64,000 nucleotides of DNA, from positions 1 to 64,000 of the forward strand of contig NZ_SLYB01000010.1 in NCBI RefSeq assembly GCF_004340985.1, read 5' to 3'. The translations under genes and the position numbers were made by a program. Positions 33,589 through 43,429 of the stretch are shown here, piece after piece. How positions within the stretch are numbered: position 1 is the first letter of the stretch; each line of letters starts with the position of its first letter. The notes below the pieces were generated by a model, which worked only from the letters and a program-made list of their open reading frames with translations, searched no databases and was not told the DNA's origin. The DNA comes from Cricetibacter osteomyelitidis. Lineage in GTDB: Bacteria > Pseudomonadota > Gammaproteobacteria > Enterobacterales > Pasteurellaceae.

Positions 33589-34989
33589 ATGTCATCCCTT
33601 TGGATCCAACTCGGACAGTGTCGTCTAATACAGCAGCGAGAAAATCAAAATGAACGGTTTGAGCCGGTGGAAACGGATATTCAGGCAGCATTGCTTGCTT
33701 TTGCCGATAATAAAGCCGACTTTGAACGACGGGTAGCGAAATCCGATGTGCTGCTAAATCAATCCTTTCGCCCCACATTGGCGGCATTGCCTGCCGAAAC
33801 CTTTTTTCAACGGCACGGTATGCTTGATTTATTGTACTATGCGCGCCGAATGCAGCCTGACGAAGTGCGGTTGGTGGAAATGGGCGAGGTATTTTCGGCA
33901 AAACCGATGGCTATGGAAACCGATTACCTGCTTCGTCATCAAATCCACCCGGTCAAATTGCTTGACCGCCAATTCGGGCGACACCCGAAATTATTTGCCC
34001 CTGACGAAATTGCGAAATTACTTTTTCCGGATTTGCCGATTCCTCCCGACGTGATGCAGCGTGGTTGGGAACAATGGCAACAACCTGTTTTCCCGCCTCC
34101 TGTAACCGACCCGAAAACAATGGAAAAAGACACCGCACTTTTTGGTGAAAACCTACCGCCGCTAAAATGTTATTTTATCTTAGATGCCAATAAGCATCCG
34201 TTGCTTCATCCCGAAGAATTTGAATGCCGCTCCGAGAGTTTATTTAAAGGCAAATTTGGTGAAGAAACCAAAGGAGTCGCACCTTATTTAATCGAAGTCC
34301 ATCCTTATCCCGATTATCGAATAGAAAGTGAACTGATGGGACTGTTCCATGATAAAAATGCCATGACCACATTAAACTGGCATGAAAATTTAGGTATTTT
34401 TATCCATTCCCGCCATGATTTTGATACCGTGTTCAATCATCTGCGTAAATTTCCCATATTGAAAGACGAAAGCGGCAAATGGTTTTTCTTCCGTTTTTAT
34501 GACCCGAAAGTCTTGCGTAATTATCTCAATATCATCGCAAACAGCCCTGAAAAATTAAGCAAGTTTTTCGGCTATGACGAACGCATTATTCATGCCTTTG
34601 GTTCAGGTTATGATGACAGTTTTTATTATTATCAGCTCAACGCCTTGCCTGAAGACACCATCCCGGCACCAATAGTGTTGACAAATTGGGAGAGAGAAGG
34701 ATTCGCCGAACAAAAATGGTTGAAGCTAAAAGAAGATTTGGCGAATTATGCGATAGCACATTATCCGACGGTAGTGACCGAAGCGGATTTCGAACAATTA
34801 TTATTAGATATGGACGAAGGAAAGAAAAAAGGCTATCAGCTGGAAAACTCAATTTTATATTATGCGCTTGCCAAACAAAGTGCGGTGCAAAATAAGGAAG
34901 ATTTTGAGACAATAGAAGCAAATTTTGCCCGACAGTTTCCGGAAGAATCGGAACGAGCCGATAAACTACTAAACTATTTTATAGGATAA
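33589..34989 (+). CDS. DUF4123 T6SS effector adaptor/chaperone (VasW/Tap-like)
   Basis: The 466-residue protein carries a DUF4123 domain at about 190-320: CYFILDANKHPLL, ESLFKGKF, GVAPYLIEVHP, NLGIFIHSRHDFDTVFNHLR and FFFRFYDPKVLRNYL. DUF4123 proteins load specific effectors onto VgrG spikes; VasW does this for VasX in Vibrio cholerae. A ~190-residue N-terminal region of unknown role and a C-terminal helical tail flank it. ATAGGAG precedes the ATG; effector 2 starts 7 bp after the stop. As the only intact adaptor here, it may serve both effectors because their N-termini are nearly identical. Confidence 0.88.
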   Translation: MSSLWIQLGQCRLIQQRENQNERFEPVETDIQAALLAFADNKADFERRVAKSDVLLNQSFRPTLAALPAETFFQRHGMLDLLYYARRMQPDEVRLVEMGEVFSAKPMAMETDYLLRHQIHPVKLLDRQFGRHPKLFAPDEIAKLLFPDLPIPPDVMQRGWEQWQQPVFPPPVTDPKTMEKDTALFGENLPPLKCYFILDANKHPLLHPEEFECRSESLFKGKFGEETKGVAPYLIEVHPYPDYRIESELMGLFHDKNAMTTLNWHENLGIFIHSRHDFDTVFNHLRKFPILKDESGKWFFFRFYDPKVLRNYLNIIANSPEKLSKFFGYDERIIHAFGSGYDDSFYYYQLNALPEDTIPAPIVLTNWEREGFAEQKWLKLKEDLANYAIAHYPTVVTEADFEQLLLDMDEGKKKGYQLENSILYYALAKQSAVQNKEDFETIEANFARQFPEESERADKLLNYFIG

Positions 34990-35837
34990 AATCAATATGC
35001 CGACCCCATTTGAACCGAAACCACAACCTGTTGATTCCATATGTAAAGAATGTCAGGAATTTTATTATGTCTATCCGGTCAGATTCGCGTTGTCCGAGCA
35101 AGCGTTTAAAAACATTGAAACGGCGGGCACCGTACCGACTTTGCCGAGCGGCAGTACGGCAAATGCGGATTATGAGTTACGCCGCCTGCGTGACGGCTAT
35201 ATTTATATATTAGCCGGCGATATGTCTTCACCGAGAGATTTAAGCGCGATTACGGCAAAAGCCGGCAGCCCGAAGGCATGGTATATCTATCGCTATCATT
35301 CTCCGGAATTGGAAAGTCTGTCAAGCCACAGAGACAAGCTGCCGATGCCTTACCATTTTCGCCAATATCATTGTGAAAACGGCGACTTGTCGCAGAATTG
35401 GACGGTCAATCCGCTTTCTACGCCGTGCATTATGCTAAATAAAGCGATTAAACAAATTGAGATAATGTATTCCGATTTTGCCCTGCCGATAGCGTTGCTG
35501 AATAAACTGGCGGCGGATATTGAGGTACGACGGCAATGGATGAAGCACGTTGTGTTAAGAGAAAGTGCGGTGGATATTTTAACACTTTCCGAGTGCGTGA
35601 AAGATTTTTCGCCGGATGCAAAATTTGCAATACAAGAGCCGAGCAATCAATATCGCTTCAGTACGGTAGGTCGTATTCCCACAGGGTTTATTCCGGAAAT
35701 TACCCCGAGAGGGAACGAACAGGGCGAAATCGTCGCCTTGGAAGATATGGTCGGCACGATGCGTGATTTAGCGCATTTTCATGTGTATTTGGACGACAAA
35801 CGCAAAGCCATATTGCAAAAATATGAATATGCGATTA
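34902..35837 (+). repeat. Right copy of 0.94-kb direct repeat
   Basis: Matches 27030-27965 (offset 7,872 bp), covering the end of the adaptor gene and the first ~280 codons of effector 2. The boundary coincides with the end of the presumed delivery region, so the repeat is the shared delivery module and sequence beyond it is the toxin-specific part. Confidence 0.9.
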
Positions 35838-37966
35838 CTACGGCACAAATTATTGATGCGCATATGCAGCGGATGTTGGTACTGCAAAATGAAGCTATTC
35901 ATCATCAAAACAAACAAACGGTAGCCAAGGCTAACCAACTTTATACTTCAAATCAAATTTATACTTATACGGGAATGACCCCTTCGCAGTTTTTCGCAAA
36001 AATACAGCGAAAACCGCTGAGTTTATCGGAATTTTATTCTTATAAAAAAGCGTTTTTAGCCGAGTGGCATTTAGATAAAAATAGCCACCCGGATATTTTT
36101 GCTAAATTAAAAAATGAGTTGCTGTTAGATAAAGATATTCCCGGCGTGAATGCCATTAATAAAATGGCAAATGTGGCAAATTGTTATGGTAAGCCGTTTA
36201 AAAATCTGGTTTCGGTACATACCCAACTCATTGCAAGTGATATTGTGCAATGTCGAATTGAAGAATTTCCGGCATTATTAGCACAAAATGCCGCAAGCGA
36301 TATTGCTGAAGCCTGGTGTTTGCTTATGCACGGGTTATTCTTCGGGTTAGATTATTCATCGATTGGACAAAATGCCATGCTTGCCGCATTATCGGGAGGT
36401 TCATCAATATTACCTGAACAATCGCAAGTGCCTGACGAAGAGGTTATCGCAACACTTAGCACCTGTCTGGCAAATTTTGAAAAAGGCTTTTCTACAATTG
36501 AAAAATCGAAAGTTGCAGTGAAAATGGATATGGCTAAGTTCGATTTAGTGGTAAACCTGATTATTGACAAATACTATATCCGGCAGTTTAGTAAACGTTA
36601 TTCGGGCAAACCGGTTAAGGTTCGACAAATAATAGAAGATATTTATTCCGTTCATCCTAAAACCAATAGTGTGATAACACAGTTTCGTAGTGATGTTCAA
36701 ACAATCGGTGCACCGCCCAAAAATGCAAGAAAAATAAGCGAACGTTATCGCGTATCAATTAGTCTTCCGGCAATAGATAACGATAATTATCGGTTATTCC
36801 AAACCACTCAAAAACCGCTGGGATTAGCGAAATTAATCGGTTATCAACCGCTTGTCGATTTCTTTCTGAAAGGAGGTAAAACCAATAATGCAGCTACATT
36901 TGGCGGACAAATTGCCGAGAATCCGACGGCTGCCGTGTTATTAATGTTTGCACAGGAATTTTCACCGGAAACGGGATTAGAGCGGAATCTCACCGAAGCA
37001 TTACAACGTTTGCAATCATATGCGGGTAACGTGCTTGACGGAAAAGGGCGGTTGGATTTAAGTCGCATGCAAAAAATATCGACAACTCAACATTTTACTT
37101 TAATAAAGAATGGAATCCTAAACGCCAATACCGTATTTGCCGGAATCGGGGCATTGATTGAACTGGGTTCTTGGTATGAATCTCGATACCAAGGGGATAG
37201 CGTTTCAATGCGGGCATCCGAATTGAAAATTATCGGCGGGCTTGCTGTTGATGCAGGAATAGGCGGATTGGGCATATTATATGGTGCACAAGCCGGTCTG
37301 GTTACATCTCTTCTAACCGGAGTCGCTTATTTGGTTTTGGGGATTGGTGTTGTCTTGGTGATTGGGGGGATTATTTATGGACTATCCGCCCCTAAATCAA
37401 TAGAAACGTGGATGAAAAATGGGTATTGGGGGAATAGCAAGAATTATTGGGGAAATACAGAAAAAGCATATGGTTGGTTAGGAAAAAGATATGATGATTT
37501 ATCTACACAATTTAATAAAAGCATTTTTACTTTTTCAGAACAGAACGTAATTCCAAAAGATATTTATGATTTTTATCAAATAGAAATGCAACGTTATTTA
37601 AAATCTAAATATATCGTACAAATTAGCGCAATAGATCAGCATACTTTTAGAGTGTTACATCCGTCTTTAACGACGGAACAAATAGCTAGGGAAATTCAAG
37701 TCGAAGAGATTATACTTAACGGAATTATTCAAGGAAAACTGATTAAACCTGAAAAAATTGAACTAGAAAGGGAAGGTTCGGTTATTTTATCTTTTCCACA
37801 ATCGGAATGGGAAGGCGTAAATCCTTATCGAAATTTAAATGGCGAATGGACTTATAAATATAAAGATGAAGATCTAAGGGTGATCGGCTTAAAATTATTT
37901 ATTCCGGAATATCAAGGTTCAAGCGTGCCGATTGATAGAAACTGGAAAGAAATACGGTTTAAATAA
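34997..37966 (+). CDS. VasX-like T6SS membrane-targeting effector 2
   Basis: The 989-residue protein shares residues 1-280 with effector 1 (almost identical), including the SICKECQEFYYVYP cysteines and LRRLRDGY. The remainder has the same layout but is only about half identical. Hydrophobic segments around 701-724 and 745-805 (AGIGGLGILYGAQAGL, GVAYLVLGIGVVLVIGG) and the YWGNSKNYWGN motif correspond to effector 1. The final ~100 residues are unrelated to those of effector 1. It follows the intact adaptor by 7 bp and precedes immunity gene 2a by 9 bp. Delivery by a T6SS encoded elsewhere is inferred. Confidence 0.85.
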   Translation: MPTPFEPKPQPVDSICKECQEFYYVYPVRFALSEQAFKNIETAGTVPTLPSGSTANADYELRRLRDGYIYILAGDMSSPRDLSAITAKAGSPKAWYIYRYHSPELESLSSHRDKLPMPYHFRQYHCENGDLSQNWTVNPLSTPCIMLNKAIKQIEIMYSDFALPIALLNKLAADIEVRRQWMKHVVLRESAVDILTLSECVKDFSPDAKFAIQEPSNQYRFSTVGRIPTGFIPEITPRGNEQGEIVALEDMVGTMRDLAHFHVYLDDKRKAILQKYEYAITTAQIIDAHMQRMLVLQNEAIHHQNKQTVAKANQLYTSNQIYTYTGMTPSQFFAKIQRKPLSLSEFYSYKKAFLAEWHLDKNSHPDIFAKLKNELLLDKDIPGVNAINKMANVANCYGKPFKNLVSVHTQLIASDIVQCRIEEFPALLAQNAASDIAEAWCLLMHGLFFGLDYSSIGQNAMLAALSGGSSILPEQSQVPDEEVIATLSTCLANFEKGFSTIEKSKVAVKMDMAKFDLVVNLIIDKYYIRQFSKRYSGKPVKVRQIIEDIYSVHPKTNSVITQFRSDVQTIGAPPKNARKISERYRVSISLPAIDNDNYRLFQTTQKPLGLAKLIGYQPLVDFFLKGGKTNNAATFGGQIAENPTAAVLLMFAQEFSPETGLERNLTEALQRLQSYAGNVLDGKGRLDLSRMQKISTTQHFTLIKNGILNANTVFAGIGALIELGSWYESRYQGDSVSMRASELKIIGGLAVDAGIGGLGILYGAQAGLVTSLLTGVAYLVLGIGVVLVIGGIIYGLSAPKSIETWMKNGYWGNSKNYWGNTEKAYGWLGKRYDDLSTQFNKSIFTFSEQNVIPKDIYDFYQIEMQRYLKSKYIVQISAIDQHTFRVLHPSLTTEQIAREIQVEEIILNGIIQGKLIKPEKIELEREGSVILSFPQSEWEGVNPYRNLNGEWTYKYKDEDLRVIGLKLFIPEYQGSSVPIDRNWKEIRFK

Positions 37967-37975
37967 GGAGTTATT

Positions 37976-38950
37976 ATGATTGAACGGTATAAAAGGTTAC
38001 GCTACTCAATTCGTAAACGAGGCAATGATGAAATAGAAATTCGGCATTCATTATTAGACGGTTATGTTCGAGGATTTTTCAGGGCATTATTTATCGCTAT
38101 TTTTATTTATGGCAGCTATATTAGTGCAGGTTATGGTGAAAGACCATTTGAAAGTGGCATTAGAAGTGTATTAACTACTTATAATTGGGTGATTAATTTG
38201 GATGAAGAATTGCTCCCTTTATATAAAGAAGAAATATCAATTTTAGAAAATGCAAAGAAAGATGGATGGTATACTGAAAATTTAAAAACATATGATGAAT
38301 ATAAAACATCTTATCTTAGTAAATATCATAAAAATGATAAAATATATTTATGTATTTATATTGTAATGATAGTAATAATACTCTTTTTATTATTCCTCCC
38401 CCGCCCCCGTGGAATTCGAATAAACCGCAAAAAACGCCTGATTTATTGGCAATCCCTTTGCGGTTCCCATTCTATTGCTTATGTGCCCGAAACGGGCGAT
38501 CCGCTTAGTGGTTTAACTTATAGCCGCTTTGGGTTATACGCCTTTGGCGGGCATAAACGCTTTTCCTTGCATATACGAATTAAAGATTACAGAACAAAAC
38601 AAATCACTGGCGGCTTTTACGGTGTTTATCCCACACCAAGCGAACAGCATAACGCCGATATTCTTAACGCCATTCGTGCCTATTTAAGTGAAGACGACCC
38701 GGAATTTTTACGTTATATCGGCAATCGTTACAAAGTCTGCGGAACGCAATTTAAGATTATGTTCTGCAACGCCTTTGCCCCAGCAATTCCCTTTAGCCGT
38801 AAAAAAGCGGATAAGGCTTTAGATAAAGCCCTTGAACTGTGGCAAAAGCAAAATCCGCAACAACAAAATGATTGGTTCAGACATATGCAAAAACAGCAAG
38901 AAGCAATACATAAAGCACATGATGACGAATGTCTGGAAAATCGGGTGTAA
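37976..38950 (+). CDS. Probable immunity protein 2a (cognate to effector 2)
   Basis: A 324-residue homologue of the array-1 proteins: basic start (YSIRKRGNDEIEIRHSLLDG), helix 1 (FFRALFIAIFIYGSY), variable loop, helix 2, then PRPRGIRINRKKRLIYW and a conserved C-terminal domain with its own array-2 features (HIRIKDYRTKQITGGFYG). Its loop resembles that of 1a (LLPLYKEEISIL versus LFPLYEKEMSML), although the flanks group with array 2. Position right after effector 2, with AAGGAG upstream, marks it as the cognate immunity gene. Confidence 0.75.
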   Translation: MIERYKRLRYSIRKRGNDEIEIRHSLLDGYVRGFFRALFIAIFIYGSYISAGYGERPFESGIRSVLTTYNWVINLDEELLPLYKEEISILENAKKDGWYTENLKTYDEYKTSYLSKYHKNDKIYLCIYIVMIVIILFLLFLPRPRGIRINRKKRLIYWQSLCGSHSIAYVPETGDPLSGLTYSRFGLYAFGGHKRFSLHIRIKDYRTKQITGGFYGVYPTPSEQHNADILNAIRAYLSEDDPEFLRYIGNRYKVCGTQFKIMFCNAFAPAIPFSRKKADKALDKALELWQKQNPQQQNDWFRHMQKQQEAIHKAHDDECLENRV

Positions 38951-39003
38951 AATTTCCTGAAAACCGACCGCACTTTTGAGAACAAAATATAACAAGCAAT
39001 AGG

Positions 39004-39070
39004 ATTTATCGGGAAATTCCGGAGTATCAAGGTTCAACCATGCCGACGGAAAGAAATACGGTTTAAATAG
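39004..39070 (+). pseudogene. Effector-2 3' tail remnant before immunity 2b
   Basis: Resembles 37906-37966 (ATTCCGGARTATCAAGGTTC ... GAAATACGGTTTAAATAG) with an internal deletion that removes several codons. It retains the stop and the region carrying the ribosome site for 2b. Confidence 0.8.
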
Positions 39071-39081
39071 GGAGTGTCATG

Positions 39082-40056
39082 ATGATTGAACGGTATAAAA
39101 GGTTACGCTACTCAATTCGTAAACGAGGCAATGATGAAATAGAAATCCGACATTCATTGGTTGATGGATATATCAGAGGTTTTTTTCGTTTTTTGCTAGT
39201 TGCTTTTTTTATTTATGGGGCTTTTTTTAGTATCAAATATAATGATAATTTATTTAAAGGTATTATAAAAAATTTCGAGGATGAAATTTTGTTAGAATTT
39301 AATCCGGATTCATTAATTAAACCTTTACATCAAGAACATATAAACATAGAAACTAGTCAAGACTTTATTAAAATGTTTCCTGATAGTAAACCTATGCCTT
39401 ATAGTGAATTTAAAAAATTATATATAAGTAGATATAAAAGTTCATCTTTTTGGATATATTTGTATGGAATTATCGGATTATTCTGTATTTTTCTACTATT
39501 CCTCCCCCGTCCCCGAGGAATCCGAATAAACCGCAAAAAACGCCTGATTTATTGGCAATCCCTTTGCGGTTCCCATTCTATTGCTTATGTGCCCGAAACG
39601 GGCGACCCGTTAAATGGTTTAACTTATAGCCGCTTTGGTTTATATGCCTTTGGCGGGCATAAACGCTTTTCCTTGCATATACGGATTAAAGATTACAGGA
39701 CAAAACAAATCACCGGCGGCTTTTATGGTGTGTATCCTACACCAAGCGAACAACATAACGCCGATATTCTCTATGCCATTCGTGCCTATTTAAGTGAAGA
39801 CGACCCGGAATTTTTACACTATATCGGTAAGCGTTACAAAGTATGCGGAACACGATTTAAAATTATGTTCTGCAATGCTTTTGCCCCAGCAATTCCCTTT
39901 AGCCGTAAAAAAGCGGATAAGGCTTTAGATAAAGCCCTTGAACTGTGGCAAAAGCAAAATCCGCAACAACAAAATGATTGGTTCAGACATATGCAAAAAC
40001 AACAAGAAGCGATACATAAAGCACATGATGATGAATGTCTGGAAAATCGGGTGTAA
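39082..40056 (+). CDS. Probable immunity protein 2b (variant loop)
   Basis: A 324-residue paralogue. I chose the second of two adjacent ATGs (39082) because it matches the start of 2a, 2c and 2d and gives better spacing to GGGAG. The first helix is also altered (FFRFLLVAFFIYGAFF) and the loop is of the 1b type (MFPDSKPMPYSEFKKLY). From PRPRGIRINRKKRLIYW onward it is almost identical to 2a. Orphan immunity gene by position. Confidence 0.7.
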   Translation: MIERYKRLRYSIRKRGNDEIEIRHSLVDGYIRGFFRFLLVAFFIYGAFFSIKYNDNLFKGIIKNFEDEILLEFNPDSLIKPLHQEHINIETSQDFIKMFPDSKPMPYSEFKKLYISRYKSSSFWIYLYGIIGLFCIFLLFLPRPRGIRINRKKRLIYWQSLCGSHSIAYVPETGDPLNGLTYSRFGLYAFGGHKRFSLHIRIKDYRTKQITGGFYGVYPTPSEQHNADILYAIRAYLSEDDPEFLHYIGKRYKVCGTRFKIMFCNAFAPAIPFSRKKADKALDKALELWQKQNPQQQNDWFRHMQKQQEAIHKAHDDECLENRV

Positions 40057-40106
40057 AATTTCCTGAAAACCGACCGCACTTTTGAGGGAAAAGCATAACA
40101 AGCGGT

Positions 40107-40187
40107 GGGATTTATCGGGAAATTCCGGAGTATCAAGGTTTAACCGTGCCGATTGATGGAAACTGGAAAGAAATACGGTTTGAATAA
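40107..40187 (+). pseudogene. Effector-2 3' tail remnant before immunity 2c
   Basis: The fullest of the three array-2 remnants: it keeps the GTGCCGATTGATGGAAACTG and GAAATACGGTTTGAATAA segments of the effector-2 end (compare 37920-37966), with GGAATT before the 2c start. Confidence 0.82.
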
Positions 40188-40196
40188 GGAATTATT

Positions 40197-41150
40197 ATGA
40201 TTGAACAGTATAAAAGGTTACGCTACTCAATTCGTAAACGAGGCAATGATGAAATTGAGATAAGACATTCGTTACTTGATGGTTATGTTCGAGGATTTTT
40301 CAGGGCATTATTTATCGCTATTTTTATTTATGGCAGCTATATTAGTGCAAGTCGTGGTGAAAGACCTTTTGAAAGTACGTTTCAAGAGGTTAAGAGTGAT
40401 TTTGTTGATTTTATTAAACCAGATACTAGAATCTTATCTTTATATAATAAATATATTGATAGGAGAACAAATTCAGATGAAGAAATATTATCTTATATTG
40501 AATTCAGGAAGCCGTATTTAACCAGATTACATAATGAAAAATATAAAATTTATTTGTATATATTATGTGGGATTACAATCCTAGTATTGCTATTTATCCC
40601 CCGCTCCCGAGGAATCCGAATAAACCGCAAAAAACGCCTGATTTACTGGCAATCCCTTTGCGGTTCTCATTCCATTGCTTACGTGCCCGAAAGGGGCGAT
40701 CCGCTTAGTGGTTTAACTTATAGCCGCTTCGGGTTATATGCCTTTGGCGGGCATAAACGCTTTTCCTTGCATATACGAATTAAAGATTACAGGACAAAAC
40801 AAATCACCGGCGGTTTTTACGGCGTGTATCCTACACCAAGCGAACAGCATAACGCCGATATTCTTAATGCCATTCGTGCCTATTTAAGTGAAGACGACCC
40901 GGAATTTTTACGTTATATCGGTAAGCGTTACAAAGTATGCGGAACGCAATTTAAAATTATGTTCTGCAACGCCTTTGTGCCTGCGATTCCCTTTAGCCGT
41001 AAAAAAGCGGATAAGGCTTTAGATAAAGCCCTTGAAGTGTGGCAAAAGCAAAATCCGCAGCAACAAAATGACTGGTTCAGACATATGCAAAAACAGCAAG
41101 AAGCAATACATAAAGCGCATGATGACGAATGTCTGGAAAATCGGGTGTAA
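40197..41150 (+). CDS. Probable immunity protein 2c (variant, shortest loop)
   Basis: A 317-residue paralogue with the shortest loop (SDFVDFIKPDTRILSLYNKY, then RRTNSDEEILSYIEFR). Helix 1 and the C-terminal domain are nearly those of 2a. The conserved basic motif reads PRSRGIR instead of PRPRGIR, and PERGDP replaces PETGDP, small departures suggesting relaxed constraint or drift. Orphan immunity gene by position. Confidence 0.7.
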   Translation: MIEQYKRLRYSIRKRGNDEIEIRHSLLDGYVRGFFRALFIAIFIYGSYISASRGERPFESTFQEVKSDFVDFIKPDTRILSLYNKYIDRRTNSDEEILSYIEFRKPYLTRLHNEKYKIYLYILCGITILVLLFIPRSRGIRINRKKRLIYWQSLCGSHSIAYVPERGDPLSGLTYSRFGLYAFGGHKRFSLHIRIKDYRTKQITGGFYGVYPTPSEQHNADILNAIRAYLSEDDPEFLRYIGKRYKVCGTQFKIMFCNAFVPAIPFSRKKADKALDKALEVWQKQNPQQQNDWFRHMQKQQEAIHKAHDDECLENRV

Positions 41151-41201
41151 AATTTCCTGAAAACCGACCGCACTTTTGAGGGAAAAGCATAACAAGCAGT
41201 A

Positions 41202-41270
41202 GGATTTATCGGGAAATTCCGGAGTATCAAGGTTCAACAATGTCGATGGAAAGAAATACGGTTTAAATAA
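41202..41270 (+). pseudogene. Effector-2 3' tail remnant before immunity 2d
   Basis: Nearly the same as the remnant before 2b, including the same internal deletion, so these two units probably share a recent duplication. It ends GGTTTAAATAAGGAATT and provides the ribosome site for 2d. Confidence 0.8.
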
Positions 41271-41279
41271 GGAATTATT

Positions 41280-42260
41280 ATGATTGAACGGTATAAAAGG
41301 TTACGTTACTCAATTCGTAAACGAGGCAATGATGAAATAGAAATCCGGCATTCGTTATTAGACGGTTATGTTCGAGGATTTTTCAGGGCATTATTTATCG
41401 CTATTTTTATTTATGGCAGCTATATTAGTGCTAGTTATGGTGAAAGACCATTTGAAAGTATATTGGAAAATATACATAGAAACTATGATTGGGCATTTCA
41501 ACCAGATAAAAGAGCAAGAAAACAATATGAAAGATATAAAGATATTGCAATCTATCAATATAATAAAGCTCAAGCAGAAAATGATAATTTTGTTAAACCT
41601 CCAGTCTCTTATGAAGAATATAAAAAGGACATTATTATTGGGACACCATTAAAAGATTTAATTTTAAGCTTAATTTGGGTTCCAATAGTTATATTTTTAT
41701 TATTCCTCCCTCGCCCCCGTGGAATTCGAATAAACCGCAAAAAACTCCTGATTTATTGGCAATCTCTTTGTGGTTCCCATTCCATTGCTTATGTGCCGGA
41801 AACAGGCGATCCCTTAAGTGGTTTAACTTACAGTCGCTTTGGTTTATACGCCTTTGGCGGGCATAAACGCTTTTCCTTGCATACACGGATTAAAGATTAC
41901 AGAACAAAACAAATTACCGGCGGTTTTTACGGCGTGTATCCCACTCCAAGCGAACAGCATAACGCTGATATTCTTAACGCTATTCGTGCCTATTTAAGCG
42001 AAGTCGACCCGGAATTTTTACGCTATATCGGCAATCGTTACAAAGTATGCGGAACGCGATTTAAAATTATGTTCTGCAATGCCTTTGCCCCGCCAGTCCC
42101 GTTTAGCCGTAAAAAAGCGGATAAGGCTTTAGATAAAGCCCTTGAACTGTGGCAAAAGCAAAATCCGCAGCAACAAAATGACTGGTTCAGACATATGCAA
42201 AAACAACAAAAAGCAATACATAAAGCACATGATGACGAATGTCTGGAAAATCGGGTGTAA
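41280..42260 (+). CDS. Probable immunity protein 2d (variant loop)
   Basis: A 326-residue paralogue, last of array 2. Its loop is the most distinct (PDKRARKQYERYKDIAIYQY, then NDNFVKPPVSYEEYKK) and helix 2 is unlike the others (LILSLIWVPIVIFLLFLP). The C-terminal domain stays close to 2a, with INRKKLLIYW in place of INRKKRLIYW. It converges on hemB 60 bp downstream, with one uptake signal but no clear hairpin between. Confidence 0.7.
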   Translation: MIERYKRLRYSIRKRGNDEIEIRHSLLDGYVRGFFRALFIAIFIYGSYISASYGERPFESILENIHRNYDWAFQPDKRARKQYERYKDIAIYQYNKAQAENDNFVKPPVSYEEYKKDIIIGTPLKDLILSLIWVPIVIFLLFLPRPRGIRINRKKLLIYWQSLCGSHSIAYVPETGDPLSGLTYSRFGLYAFGGHKRFSLHTRIKDYRTKQITGGFYGVYPTPSEQHNADILNAIRAYLSEVDPEFLRYIGNRYKVCGTRFKIMFCNAFAPPVPFSRKKADKALDKALELWQKQNPQQQNDWFRHMQKQQKAIHKAHDDECLENRV

Positions 42261-42320
42261 AATTTCCTGAAAACCGACCGCACTTTGATATAGGTATATG
42301 CAATATGTTTCTACGTTATA

Positions 42321-43427
<1,107 letters not shown>

Positions 43428-43429
43428 AA

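Larger units (their letters stand above)
37976..42285 (+). repeat. Immunity array 2: four tandem ~1.09-1.12 kb units
   Basis: The four units each end with AATTTCCTGAAAACCGACCGCACTTT, which contains the uptake signal (38967, 40073, 41167, 42277). A short effector-2 tail remnant and AAGGAG-type ribosome site precede each extra immunity gene. Flanks are nearly identical; a central AT-rich segment of about 200-260 bp differs in each. Confidence 0.9.

Noticed and set aside
30075..42285. Tandem repeats as a CRISPR or Rhs-type array
   Set aside because: Repeat units are ~1.1 kb with complete genes and effector tails; there are no short regular repeats or spacers, and no Rhs YD repeats.
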